From Circinella minor (Eukaryota; Mucoromycota; Mucoromycetes; Mucorales; Lichtheimiaceae): a DNA stretch of 64,000 bases. The position numbers were made by a program, and so were the translations under genes. Positions 1 through 11,113 of the stretch are shown one piece after another. The stretch lies in NCBI GenBank assembly GCA_016758965.1, contig JAEPRB010000012.1:202521-266520 (forward strand), written 5' to 3'. Positions within the stretch are counted from its first letter, which is position 1; each line of letters begins with the position of its first letter. Below the pieces are notes generated by a model. The model ran no database searches. It saw only the letters and a program-made list of their open reading frames with translations, and was not told the DNA's origin.

Positions 1-115
1 GTACGTTCCGCCTCACTGATAGGTCTACGCAAAGTAGGGTCTGCGTACGTTCCGCCTCATGTGGAAAAGGTTCATGGAAAGTAGGGTCTGCGCACGTTCC
101 GCCTCATTCATGAAC
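1..115. repeat. Short tandem repeat array at the left edge (unit about 44-47 bp)
   Basis: The core GTCTGCGTACGTTCCGCCTC recurs at spacings of 44 and 47 bp (the GTACGTTCCGCCTCA part starts at about 1, 45 and 92). A diverged single copy, reading TCTGCGTCTGTTCCACCTCA, sits near 328-350. The array begins at the window edge and probably continues to the left. The unit is richer in GC than its surroundings. No coding role is visible. Confidence 0.7.
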
Positions 116-1066
116 TCTGACCTAGGTAGTAACCGTGGTTGTGGATCATTAACGAGATGCTTTATAAAATAAGGTAGGTTTAATTTTTAAGTTAATGGGG
201 AATTTATTACGAAAGACAGAAAGAATTCAAGACGGCTACTAATTTTATATCGTCAATATATAGCTTCATCCGCATAGTCTTTTTTTATTTACGATCAGAA
301 CCAAAGCTGGCACCATATCAGTAGAAGGTCTGCGTCTGTTCCACCTCATTGATGTACTTTGATGCAGCTACGATAATGATTGTTATTTCTACTAGCATCG
401 ATTTCTTTGTTCTCAATCGGCTCTCCAAATCACCTCGCGCGTCATACAACAAAGGGCTATATCTTAAATCATCTGGCCAAAAATTTGCTCCATCCTCCGT
501 CAACTACATCGTATCTGTCGACCGGACAACTATACTATCCCGTCACCATCAATGAATGAATTTTGATAATTATTGCTCCAATGGATTGAACCTCTAACTG
601 CACCACTGCATCTACTTTAAATATATATAAATAAAACCCACAGCTCTTCAAAATTCGTTTGTCATGTTCCACTTTCTCTAGTTCCGAGAATTTTACTTGC
701 CTACTTTATTTTACGTATCTTAGCTGCCCGCTTAATTTATCTTCTTCATTGATTATGTATCTACTCTCGTTCCACCCACATATTTTTTTTTGCTGCACTG
801 GAGATTTTTCAGGACTCCACTTTCGGACCTGGCGGGAGCAAAAAACTAATATCAGCGTGTGTTCATTTAATTTCATCTTTAAAAGAACATATATAATTTC
901 AAAATAATGGTAGTTATGGTTTGAATCAGGAAAACATCAAGAAGAGACACAAGATAATATATGGTGTCTTCCCCAACAAATTACGTAACATTGTGTCTGT
1001 TTGCTTCAGAAGGATGGAAATAAGATGCTTGCTAGTTTTTGATTTTTCTTGTATATAAACAAAACT
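116..1066. other. No convincing gene; AT-rich sequence
   Basis: Only short open frames of fewer than 85 codons are present, with no recognisable motif and no exon-intron structure. The one item of note is the lone diverged repeat core near 328-350. Confidence 0.5.
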
Positions 1067-2756
1067 CTATGTCCTCTTATGATCATCATTTTTATCAAAT
1101 TTATATTTGCGCCATGACATACGTATATGGAAAGTAATAAAGTATAAATCAATTTTTTTAATAGTATCAATACGAATTTCGATATAAAAATTATACAACT
1201 TAAAAATTGGATCATTATTGTGAAAAAAAAAAGAATAATATGTTAAAAAATATATGTGGGGGGGTATGTAGACAGAGAAAAGGACAAAGAAATAGTTAAT
1301 TATTTTGTTTCTTGCTAAGCATGGAGAACCACAAGAGTCCCGAATGAATAACTTTTTCTTAGTAGAGACATGCTCCCCCGCAGCCTTCTTATTTAAAACG
1401 TCTTGAAGTTTGTTTATGTCTTCGTTCACAATTTTCTAATATTGAAACAACAAACAGTTAGAATAATATCTTTACCGACACAACAATTATTAACATATAT
1501 ATAATATTTAACTTACTTCTGCTTGTCTCATACATTCAATACATATCGGGATTAAGGAAATGTCATTATCATCTTTCTAGACAAGTAACAACTGTTCAGC
1601 ACATACATGCGATATTGGCCATCATACTTTAAATCAAGCTTATACGTCGTCATCTCTACGCCTTCCACAACAATACCAACTACTTCTGGCTCTTCTACTC
1701 CTTCGTTCACCAACTTCTCAACTCCAATTTTCATTTCCTTGCCAAGCTTGACAAGGTCACTTTCATATATATTGGCTTGTTTGCCCTGTTTTTTTACTTC
1801 AAGAAACATAGATCCAAAATTTTTGTTGGAGTACGGTTCGGTATAGACTATGGGCTTAAGGAAACATACCTGTGCAAATTATGAGGCACCTTGGTGTCTT
1901 TAAACCCTGGAACTTGAACCTTGGACTTTGTACTTGAGACAACAAAGTCTGGAATTAGTGTAATTTGTTCACTTTGGTGCCCGGAAGGCTTCAAGTGGTA
2001 AGTCATCCTAATTTACATGGTTAGCGACCGAGAATAATAATGTAGTTATTTTTTACTATTCATAAATATTTATATTATTATTGTACTTACCAATCGGGTT
2101 AAGACTTCTATATTCTCAATGATCACACGTTTTAAAAAGGGTTTGATCGTCTCAATAATAAATTCCGCCTCTCCTTTTCTTGGGTATTTTTCTTTTTTAA
2201 TAAAAAAATCAACGAGATCACGAGCAATTTTCATTGATCGGTTAACTAAAGTACCACTAGTACCTTCCGTACTGGTGTCATCAATTACTTTTTCTACTGC
2301 AACTTTTCCACTTGGGACTGCGCACTGGATTTTTCGGAAAGAAAGGATAAGAAGGTCGTCTAGGTGTTCGTAATGATGTTTGGTATTTAGGTCATCGAAA
2401 ATGAGGTGTTGTTGGTGGGCGGATAAAGAGGAAATCGGACATCTGGTGTAGGCGGAAAGTAGTAAAATATATGATAATGACCTAGTATTAAAGAAAAGCA
2501 ACAAAATTAGAGAAAAAAAAGACTAGTGAATTATGCATGTCACAACTACTTACAGAACGCGTCCGTCTGATAATTATTTTCTTTGTTTTGCCTCTTTGAT
2601 TGCATCTTGTCTGTACTTTGGACAAATACTGGTCATGTTCAAATCCTCAACCTTCCAACTATCAGCCAACTTGTCTTGTCGGTACGATTTATGCAAATAG
2701 ACGCGAAGCGCCTTGCGCTCGCGTCCCTCCTCTTTACTTTTCGAGGAACTCTCACC
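1067..2756 (-). pseudogene. Relic copy A of a multi-exon Mucoromycete-type repeat gene
   Basis: On the minus strand the order is: a Lys/Arg-rich exon (about 2756 to 2560), an intron with GTAAGT donor, a helical exon (about 2490 to 2095), an intron, then an exon ending near 1552 with the string FLEVKKQ...SDLVKLGKEMK. A 3' tail with INKLQ-VLNKKA (near 1430-1380) and a tail to about 1067 follow. Each block aligns with relic C at 56.7-61.0 kb. The copy is broken by an in-frame TAA just before LSDGR in the first exon, extra sequence inside the third exon, and truncation at about 2756. It still has the frame that copies B and C have lost after TEGTS, so it is not their direct parent. Function is unknown; see the intact relative at 34987-37558. 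Confidence 0.7.
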
Positions 2757-2759
2757 AAT

Positions 2760-3677
2760 GATAAACATTAGCCAAGGAGAACATATAATTATAAACCCGT
2801 CTGGTACTATAAACATCAATCAAAGTGGAGGTGGATCAAGCTCTAGCACCCTGCAACAAGCAACAAGCAAATAGCTTAGGAATAAAAAGATTACATGATC
2901 AAATGAAAGAAGGATAAGAAGGTGATAGCTCTGGTGAGAGTTCTTGAAAAAGCAAAGAGGAGAATGCGTCTACTTGCATAAATTATACTGACAAGACAAG
3001 GTGGTTGATAACTTAAATTCGACGAACATCTTTCATAAATATAGACAAGATGCCATCAAAGGAGCAAAACAAAGAAAACAATTATCAGACAGACACGTTC
3101 TGTAAGTAGTTGTGACATGCATAATTCACTAGTCTTTTTTTTCTTCTAATTTTATTACTTTTCTTTAATACTAGGTCATTATCATATATTTTACTACTTT
3201 CCGCCTACACCAGATGTCCCATTTCCTCTTTATCTGCCCACCAACAACACCTTATTTTCGATGACCTGAATACCGAACAACATTACGAACACCTCGACGA
3301 CCTGACTCTCCTTGCTTTTCGAAAAATACAGTGTGCAGTTCCCAGCGGAAAAGTTGCAACAGCAAACGTGATTGATACATCCAGTACAGAAGGTACCAGT
3401 TGGTACTTTGGTTAACCAATCAATGAAAATTGCTCGAGATCTCGTTGATCTCTTTACTGAAAAAGACAAGCATCCTAGAAAAGGAGAAGCAAAATTTATT
3501 ATTGAGACGATTAAACCCTTTTTAAAACACATGATCATTGAGAATATAGAAGTCTTAACCGATTGGTAAGTACACAATAATAATATAAATATTTATGAAT
3601 AGTAAAAAAGTATTCCCACTATTATTCTTGGTCGCTAACCATGTCAATTAGGATGACTTACCATTTGAACCTTTAGG
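2760..3677 (+). pseudogene. Relic copy B, head to head with copy A
   Basis: This plus-strand copy starts within about 4 bp of the 5' break of copy A. It covers the Gly/Ser-rich exon (2760-3100, with several stops), the intron after the CGTTCT donor region (GTAAGT at about 3102) and the helical exon (about 3175-3568). It ends shortly after the next intron, near 3677. It shares with relic C a single-base insertion (AGTTGGTACT, where copy A has AGTGGTACT) that shifts the frame to a stop. Copies B and C therefore descend from an already broken ancestor. The remaining sequence to about 3.66 kb matches copy C and then diverges abruptly. Confidence 0.7.
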
Positions 3678-4957
3678 GCATCAAGTTAGTTAATTTTTCA
3701 ATGCACCCATCAACTGTTCATTGTGGAATCTCTAGGCTGTTGATCCAGTTGAACTCGCAAGATATCTCAGCCTTGTTACGTAGCGTATTTTCCCGGGATG
3801 ACATTAAAATTGAATGGGATTGACTATATGATACTGAAGCGTGGTTTGGATTTTGATGAAGAATCCATAAATCTGTATGTAAAAAGTTTATACAAGGTTT
3901 TATCTAGCAAAATGAAGATGTCGCCTTTTTTTTTTGCTGATTGGATCGACGGGATGCGACCGGGGCTTTAATGATGGTCCATACACAAATTAGCATAAAA
4001 TGAGTGTCTTAGGTTTCTATATTATATCTACTTGATATTTTATTTCTAGTACATGTTTATAATTGAAATAATAGAAGAGAACTCTATTTATTTTGATTAT
4101 AATATTAAAAAAATACCCATGACCGAAAAAAAGATTATGGGGAACTTCTTTATTGAAAGAAAAAGGCCGGGGGGTGGGATGATGGTTGACTACGTAATTT
4201 TTAAATTTAATTTGGTTGCATTTTTTTTTAACTCCCTTAAAATGTATAATCTTTTTTTTTTCTTTATCAGATCCCCCTTTTTTTTATTTTTTCATGAACA
4301 ATTTTTTTTTTTATCAAAGTGTAGATATATTACTTTTTTCACTTTTTTTACTCCTACCACTCCCCCCTCTCTTACTCTTATTTTTTACTTTTTACGAATA
4401 ATTATGAATATATATAAGCTTCCCTCATTATTTGGTTTCTTTTTTTCTGAATCCTAATTTAATGGCCAAATTAAGAAATTGTGCGGAGATGTTATTAAGT
4501 TTTTTCCGTATTTTGTAGCTTGTGATTATTGAAACAAAAAAAAATGTCTCTCTCTTTTTTTTTTTTTAAAACGATGAATGGGATGAATTTGGATCAATTA
4601 ATTTGATCTCTTCTTTTTTTTTTATGTATAATTGAATAATACTTATAAAGTAAAAAAGGGGGTGGTGCAATGTTTAGATAAATGAGTCACCTGTTTTGGG
4701 GGTACGAGCAAAAAAAAAAAAATCTGATAATTTTTTTTAAATCCGCTATTATATCATATTGTATATAATTCAAAAGCGGAACTGGGGGGGCACAGACGTC
4801 TTTTTATCTGATGGTCCTAACATAAACAAAAACAAAAATATAACGAGTGCCCTTTCTTTTTTTTTATTTTTATTTTTATATATCCAATTTTTCAACAAAA
4901 GGAAAGAAGAGAGAGCATAAACTCATAAAGAAGTGTGTGTGTGTGAGTTTATGAGAA
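3678..4957. other. Intergenic, poly-T-rich; upstream region of the LRR gene
   Basis: No gene is supported. Sequence 3678-4000 may be further repeat debris, because it follows directly on relic B. From about 4050 the strand carries dense poly-T and poly-A tracts. The last 100 bp before 4958 is A-rich with a (GT)n stretch, a plausible 5' leader for the LRR gene. Confidence 0.4.
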
Positions 4958-7132
4958 ATGCCCACCATAATACCCTATCTCTTGGGTGGCAAAACACTAC
5001 AAGGTGTTTTATCTCCTCATGAACAACATCAACAACATTCGGATCCTTTAGTTGACATTGAATCTTGTATTGATGATCCGTCATTAGCACCACTTGGACA
5101 TCATGTTCGCAACAACAACAATGATTCCAACAGACGAGAAAGTATACAAAATAATAACGAAGGTCAAGTACGAATACAAAAAAAACAAACGAGAAGAGAA
5201 ATACGCAACGACGGTTTATTGATGTTACGACGACGAGGAATGGAAGCAAACGAACTTGCAGAACAACTTGACAATTTATTACCTCCATTAGCACTTTTAT
5301 TACAACCACAAGCAAGGTTTCAAGATCTTGTTGAATTAGATATATCTCGTAATCGACTTGATTATTTACCCATGAATCTTGCTATGCTTAAACATCTTAA
5401 AATTCTTAATGCATCTTCCAATATGCTTACCACCATTCCATCCGTTTTGTACAACCTCAATCGACTAGAAGTTTTAATTCTGTCTCAAAATCGACTAGAG
5501 TGTATTCCTGCCGACATGTCCGACAATTTACCCCATCTCAAGACATTACGAGTGGCTGCTAATCGTATTAAACGGATTGATACAAATGTTGGCCTGTGGA
5601 CAAAAATGCAACACCTGCAGCTTGGCTCTGTATTTGGGGGTAATCTCCTTACGTCTATCCCGGATCAGATAGCTGATATGCGACAACTTGAAGAACTTGA
5701 TTTATCACATAATCATTTACGTAACTTACCTATCAATATGCATATCCCTACATTGATCCACCTCAATGTATCTGACAATCAACTTTCCACCATTCCAAAA
5801 TCAATTGCAGCTTGTTCAAAACTTCGAACATTGAATGTATCCAAGAATCATTTGGCGACATTACCTGCAGATTTGGTTCAGCTGACACAATTGGAATTGT
5901 TTGATTTAAGCGAAAATTTGCTTTGTATTATGCCTGCTGATATTCTTGAACGAATGCGGACGACGTTATTGATCACGGGGAATCCGCTGACTCACCCGGG
6001 GCATTGTGATTTGGCGAATAATGATGCTTATGCTCAAATCGTTCGACAAATGACTTTAAGAGCAGTACCGATGGCGCCAACATTAATGGGTCGGGATCGA
6101 TGTGGTCCACATGGTATGGGATGTGAAGAACCTGCTTCTAAAGTATCTGTTCCGACACCTGCAGCAGCTGTGGCGGCAGCTGTTCAAATCAACCAAACTT
6201 TATCATCATCTATCAATTCCAGTACAACTGATATTCAAAGTGATAAACATAGTTCTAGCAGTAGTAGTAGCAACAGCAGCACCGCCAGCAGCAGCAGCAG
6301 CAATAGTAGTAGTAATAGGAATGATAATAGGAATGGCAGCATTATTAGTCGAAGTATCTCCGCACCACCTTATTTACAACCACAACAAGAGCAAAGAATA
6401 CATCAGCCTCTACAACTACAATTACGACAACAACAACGTCATCTATTGGGTGGACATCATCATCAACACTCACATCGTCATCATCATCTTCATCATCACT
6501 TACATTATAACCAATTTCCTGAAGGATACGATGATGATGCAGGAATCGATCGTGAATTATCATATCATGCACGTCAATTAAATATCCGTGGTTCACGACC
6601 AGGCACACCCAAAGCACTTGTTGGTACCATCACACCACCCTATAGTTCTGATGGTGAACAAGAAGAAGGTGAAGCATTAGATTATGTTGTTCAAGAGGAG
6701 AAAGAAGAACCCGAAACTCATTCACCAAAGGATGAACATAATTTAATTCATTCTTTACGTGAAATTGCTACACGTACTATTATCAAACATAAAAAGAAAT
6801 TACAAGTACCATTACACTATTTACCACCTCATCTTGCTGAAGATTTGGAAAGTCGATACCGATATTGTGTAGCATGTCAAGAACCTTTTATTCATGAATG
6901 GGTCACCTCTGTACAAGTCAAGAGTTATAAAGGTCATCCAGCTGTAGTACGACGAGTTCGATTTTGTTCTACAGCATGTTGGCGAAGTTGTCTTGGAACA
7001 GGCAAAGATATTCCTTCCATTTCCGTAAATAATGATACTTCTTCATCTTCCGATAAATCCATTGATTGGATTGAAGCAGCTGTTGCTGCTGCTGCTGCTG
7101 CTAACACTTCATCACCGGTACCTCTTTCATAA
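4958..7132 (+). CDS. Leucine-rich repeat protein with C-terminal cysteine cluster
   Basis: This is a single uninterrupted frame of 724 codons. Residues about 120-340 carry roughly ten LRRs of the LxxLxLxxNxLxxLP type (for example LVELDISRNRLDYLP, LEELDLSHNHLRNLP), so a protein-interaction scaffold is likely. Residues about 395-560 are low-complexity: Gln/Ser runs and a His-rich tract (HSHRHHHLHHH). The C-terminus is conserved-looking again: a C-x2-C at about 637-640 (YCVACQEPF) pairs with a C-x3-C at about 671-675 (FCSTACW), consistent with one zinc site. The first ATG after the (GT)n leader is used. This LRR plus Cys-cluster layout resembles uncharacterised fungal LRR proteins; the exact role is not known. 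No membrane segment or signal peptide was seen. Confidence 0.85.
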   Translation: MPTIIPYLLGGKTLQGVLSPHEQHQQHSDPLVDIESCIDDPSLAPLGHHVRNNNNDSNRRESIQNNNEGQVRIQKKQTRREIRNDGLLMLRRRGMEANELAEQLDNLLPPLALLLQPQARFQDLVELDISRNRLDYLPMNLAMLKHLKILNASSNMLTTIPSVLYNLNRLEVLILSQNRLECIPADMSDNLPHLKTLRVAANRIKRIDTNVGLWTKMQHLQLGSVFGGNLLTSIPDQIADMRQLEELDLSHNHLRNLPINMHIPTLIHLNVSDNQLSTIPKSIAACSKLRTLNVSKNHLATLPADLVQLTQLELFDLSENLLCIMPADILERMRTTLLITGNPLTHPGHCDLANNDAYAQIVRQMTLRAVPMAPTLMGRDRCGPHGMGCEEPASKVSVPTPAAAVAAAVQINQTLSSSINSSTTDIQSDKHSSSSSSSNSSTASSSSSNSSSNRNDNRNGSIISRSISAPPYLQPQQEQRIHQPLQLQLRQQQRHLLGGHHHQHSHRHHHLHHHLHYNQFPEGYDDDAGIDRELSYHARQLNIRGSRPGTPKALVGTITPPYSSDGEQEEGEALDYVVQEEKEEPETHSPKDEHNLIHSLREIATRTIIKHKKKLQVPLHYLPPHLAEDLESRYRYCVACQEPFIHEWVTSVQVKSYKGHPAVVRRVRFCSTACWRSCLGTGKDIPSISVNNDTSSSSDKSIDWIEAAVAAAAAANTSSPVPLS

Positions 7133-7673
7133 TTATCAAGATGGACGTTTCTTTTTTGATACCTTATATTTCCCTTTATATTTCCCTGTAGATATTTATA
7201 TTTCTTCTTCTCTTCTCTTACTCACACACCTAACATTATACACACATTTATTACAACATACTATATATTCAATGGTTCTTTTTATTTTATTTTTGTACAG
7301 TTTCGCAATCTTTTTATTATTCGTTTTTATCTTTTTTGACCTACCCTCCTGTTCTAGTATATACCATATTTTTTTATTTTATTTTTATAAAAAAAAAAAA
7401 AAAATAACCTCCCAATTTAATTCATTTGAAACGTTCAAGCATCGATCATATACCATTTTATATTAAATAAACAATTTTTTTTTCATTTATATTTATATTT
7501 ATATTAATTTATATATACTCTAGCAGAATTCTATAGTAATTGGGTAGGGGGGAAAAAAAGTATAATCTCGCCTCGGATCCCAATTTTTTCAAGCACGCAA
7601 GTCACAATGGGTCGGGGATGTTTACCTGCAAAAAGAGGGAAGGGCCTGGTTGCAGTGTGTGTGTCCTTGACAA

Positions 7674-7710
<37 letters not shown>

Positions 7711-7750
7711 CTCCACAAAAAAAAACTCTACAACCCTTTATAATATAACA
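7133..7750. other. Intergenic; 3' region of the LRR gene and leader of uL24m
   Basis: The stretch is AT-rich with a 29-nt poly-T run at about 7678-7706. No gene is visible. Just before the uL24m start the sequence reads ATAACAATGC, a reasonable fungal start context. Confidence 0.4.
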
Positions 7751-8754
7751 ATGCATCGTTTTAAAGCACAAGGAATTAGTTCACGTCATTTATCAAAACC
7801 TAAATGGGTAAATCCTAAAGACAGAATTACACAATGGAATATTGTTCGAGGAGATAAGGTAATTGAATATACAACTCTATTTAGAATTTTGTTGTCAAAA
7901 ACGAATAATAATAATAATAATAATAGTAAATAATTCAAGTTATTGTTTTCTGTTACTGAAATAATAAATAAATGTTTAATTATTTTTTTTAACTAATTGA
8001 AAACATGTATATATAATAATAATAAACTAGGTTGCCATTATTGCAGGAAAAGATAAAGATACCATTGGTGAAATTAAATCAGTGAATCGTGATACAAATA
8101 CTGTTGTTGTTGAAGGCAAAAAATTGGTAAAAAAAAATTAAATAAAAATGAGAGCTGTCAAAAATAAATAAATAAATAAAAAGATTTAATACTAAAGATA
8201 TATAAATATATAGGCCAAAAAACATGTTCCTAAACAACCTGGTGCTCCTGAAGGTATTATGAGAAAAGAAATGCCTATTCATTATTCTAATGTTATGCTT
8301 TTACATCCTGATACACAGTAAGTTTTTTTATAGTTGACTTGGGGGTCTAATGTTTTTAACTAAATTGTTATTAATATTTAAAATTTTTAAAAAAGAATTC
8401 CTACACGTATTGAACGTCGACAAGTAGAAAAGACATTGGATGATGGTAGAGTAGTAAAACGATGGACTCGATTTGCTCAAGGTACAGACGTTGAAATTCC
8501 TAAACCATCACAAAAATATAATGATAGAAGCGGTGGTGAGTATTCTTTTGACTATTTCTTGGATGGATATATATAGGAATTTAAACGATACTAAATTATT
8601 ATTTCCTTTAATAGATGAAAAATTCTCTACAACACCTGAAGATACTATTAAACAAACTTTCCAAGGTGTCTCTTTAGATGTACCACCTCTTCCTGAAGGT
8701 CTTATTAAAGAACTTCGAAATCCATATAAGAGACGTACTAATGTTTCAGCATAA
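7751..8754 (+). CDS. Mitochondrial ribosomal protein uL24m (L24/MRPL40 family)
   Basis: The model has five exons: 7751-7858, 8031-8126, 8214-8317, 8396-8535, 8615-8754 (588 nt, 195 aa). The introns have GTAATT, GTAAAA, GTAAGT and GTGAGT donors and ATAG/TAG/AAG acceptors, and the frame runs through without a stop. Residues about 30-70 form a KOW motif (IVRGDKVAIIAGKDKDTIGE), followed by the typical L24 stretch EGIMRKEMPIHYSNVMLLHP. The C-terminus (PPLPEGLIKELRNPYKRR) matches mitochondrial L24 proteins. The product would be a large-subunit protein of the mitoribosome that binds rRNA early in assembly; the N-terminus is basic. Family assignment is by recognition of these motifs. Confidence 0.9.
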
Positions 8755-10754
8755 ATAGATTCATATATGATTATATATAGTTAATGTCAATTAAATTTCC
8801 TTTTTTTTTTCCTCCCGTTTCCTTTTTTTTTTTTTCATTGTACAGTAATAATTTATGGCACATTTATCATTGATTGATACTACTTTTTTTTTAATGGAAT
8901 GAATTAAATGGGGATAGAATATTAAACGATAATGGATAATGTTATATATATATTTGTGTTTTCTGGAAAGAATATTTTGTTTATTATTTATTATTGATCA
9001 AACTATTTATGTTGATAGCAATTGATTTAGTTGTATCAGAAATTGTTCGACAATCTCTTTGGATATATTTAAATTAGTACACATGGGGTTTGTGTGTGTT
9101 ACCATTGATTTGAAAATTGAACAAGTTCTGCTTTAATATATATATATATATCAAGTCTGTATGGATCGCTTTTTGGGGTATCAATCTTCTGGAGCAAAAG
9201 CAACAACCTGACCAAGGTGCATCCAGACTTCAACCGTCATTTTTCCAAAATTGAGATATTTTCAGATATCACCAGGTAATGATGTTGCCATCAATGAGGC
9301 TGTCAAAATTCTACTAGTCAAAAATTTATTATATATTTTATGAAAAGAGATGATAGTATATGTAAGTCTAGTATTAAGAAGTATCCTATTAATTTCCATA
9401 GTACAAGTTGATATTTTTGCTATTTTTGGTTCTATTTGTTTATTTAAAAATGGCAGCAACGGCCTGGGAATCATTTGAATTTTTTTTTTAAAGTATAGAT
9501 GATGAGGTCTGTGTGTTTATGTTTGTAATCAGGCGACTTTTTCCACAAACCAATAAAAATTGTTGCAAGTAGTACTTTATCAAAAATGAATGACCCAAGT
9601 GAAGATGGTATTGAAGCATGTCTGCTTACATTCATGTGGATTATCACTAGTAGCGCAGTGCACAGACAGGAGCCATAGCGCCTCATGTTTTGTCAAGAAT
9701 CACAGCTGTAAGTTTTTTTTCTAAAAAAAAAGAATGGAATCATGTGTTAGAACGACGCGCTTGTGGGAAATTAACAATTGTTTTTATTTAATTTTCAGCA
9801 TGAACTATCGCTGGTGCGGACGATGGGTTACCAAGGGAATCTGCTTGCCAGTTTACTTTCAAGTAGTAGTTTATCGAAAGAGAACGACCCAAGTGAAGAT
9901 GGTATTGAAGCATGTTTGCTTGCATTCATGTGAATTATCACTAGTAACGCAGTGCACAGGACCCATAGCGCCTCATGGTTTGTCAAGGATCACAGCTGTG
10001 GCACTACTGGTCAGTAATATTCAATACATTTTTATATTGTATATTCTAATACGCTAGTTTTTACACCATCAAACTAATTGTTAGCAGTGTCGAGTCATTC
10101 ACAAGTGAAAAATAATCGCACACTTTCTTGATCCATGCCCAGATAGCAGGTGGTGTTAATGGAACATTCCCACTTTAACGACCAAACAAAAAAAGTCACA
10201 TAGCCCCTGATTAATATATATATGAAAAAAAGAGAATATGAAAGGTTTTCCTATAATGATTATGTTTTGAATAGAAAACAAGTACTATACTCTCTCTCTC
10301 TCTCTCTCTAATTTATTCTATTACTATACATGACTAGCTGTCAGAAGCAAGAGTACTTGTTCGTTATATATATTAGAAAAACATTAAATGATTTGGGATG
10401 AAAGAGTTACGATGCTTATTTTTTTTTTTTTTTTTTTGAAAAAAACTCTTGCCAAGTACTTTTGTATTTCTTCAATTCATTTGACGGCTTACTGTATTTA
10501 ATTTTATCTATTACTATATATATTAATTAATAATAAGTACAGTTTGTTTGAGTAGTATGATATTACAATCAGTGAGAATGTATGTGCTGTGTAAAAACGT
10601 TTTGATCCCCCTCTTTCCTGACTTAATTTCACTGATTAATTACATGATAAATCGCGCAAAGGTATAATACGTACGTACTACTTTTATTTAAGAAAAATTC
10701 TAGAAAGTACAATTCATTATCTATAAACACTCCAACATAAATCTTTGCTTTATA
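8755..10754. other. Gene-poor gap with a duplicated segment
   Basis: No confident gene was found. The main content is the imperfect direct repeat described separately (9570-9713 and 9858-10004). Weak coding-like frames around 9180-9700 are broken and match nothing I recognise. A (CT)n run lies at about 10290-10308. Confidence 0.4.
9570..10004. repeat. Imperfect direct repeat, two copies of about 145 bp
   Basis: Copy 1 (about 9570-9713) and copy 2 (about 9858-10004) share GACCCAAGTGAAGATGGTAT, TTATCACTAGTA, GCAGTGCACAG and GTCAAG-ATCACAGCTGT, with about 10% mismatches and a small indel. About 145 bp of different sequence separates them. Each copy has a short open frame, but the stops differ. 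They may be debris of a mobile element; no terminal repeats or target duplications were found. Confidence 0.65.
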
Positions 10755-11113
10755 CAGTCAACCCTCGGGTTTTGCACACCTGAGATTTCCTGATTTTTTT
10801 TTTTTGTTGCAGAACCAAAGACTCACAACAAGCGAGACTTGATATGGATATTTAAATAAAGCATCTCATCAATTATGCTTTGGTGAAATTTTGGTATTTA
10901 GCTACGTATTTGGATAATGATTCATAAGAATATACTATACACAATTACTAAATTATAATATAGTTTACTCCCGATTTACACAACGCGCTCAAAAACCTTG
11001 ATGCAAGTTGCAAGTTGTGATTCCATTAAGTATTTAAATGTTCCCAAAACAACGGGTGCATAACTAAAAATTTGCAAAAAGTGGGGAGGTGCGAAGACGG
11101 GGGGGGCTGACTG
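10755..11113. mobile_element. pogo/Tigger-like MITE (359 bp)
   Basis: The element is bounded by TA dinucleotides (10753-10754 and 11114-11115), has CAGTCA termini, and has imperfect inverted repeats of about 26 bp: left CAGTCAACCCTCGGGTTTTG, right (reversed) CAGTCAGCCCCCCCCGTCTT, both followed by GCAC. TA target duplication with CAGT ends is the signature of the pogo/Fot1 branch of Tc1-mariner. There is no transposase frame inside, so it is non-autonomous. A second member lies at 42704-42804. Confidence 0.7.

Noticed and set aside
659..907. 82-codon frame near the left edge
   Set aside because: Low-complexity, no introns or neighbours supporting it, and no recognisable family.
1067..1429. 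A separate 120-codon minus-strand gene
   Set aside because: Its start (INKLQDVLNKKA) matches the 3' tail of relic C at 60.6 kb, so it is part of repeat copy A.
6102..6617. Open frames on both strands inside the LRR gene
   Set aside because: They overlap the Ser/Gln/His repeats of the LRR protein and reflect triplet-repeat composition.
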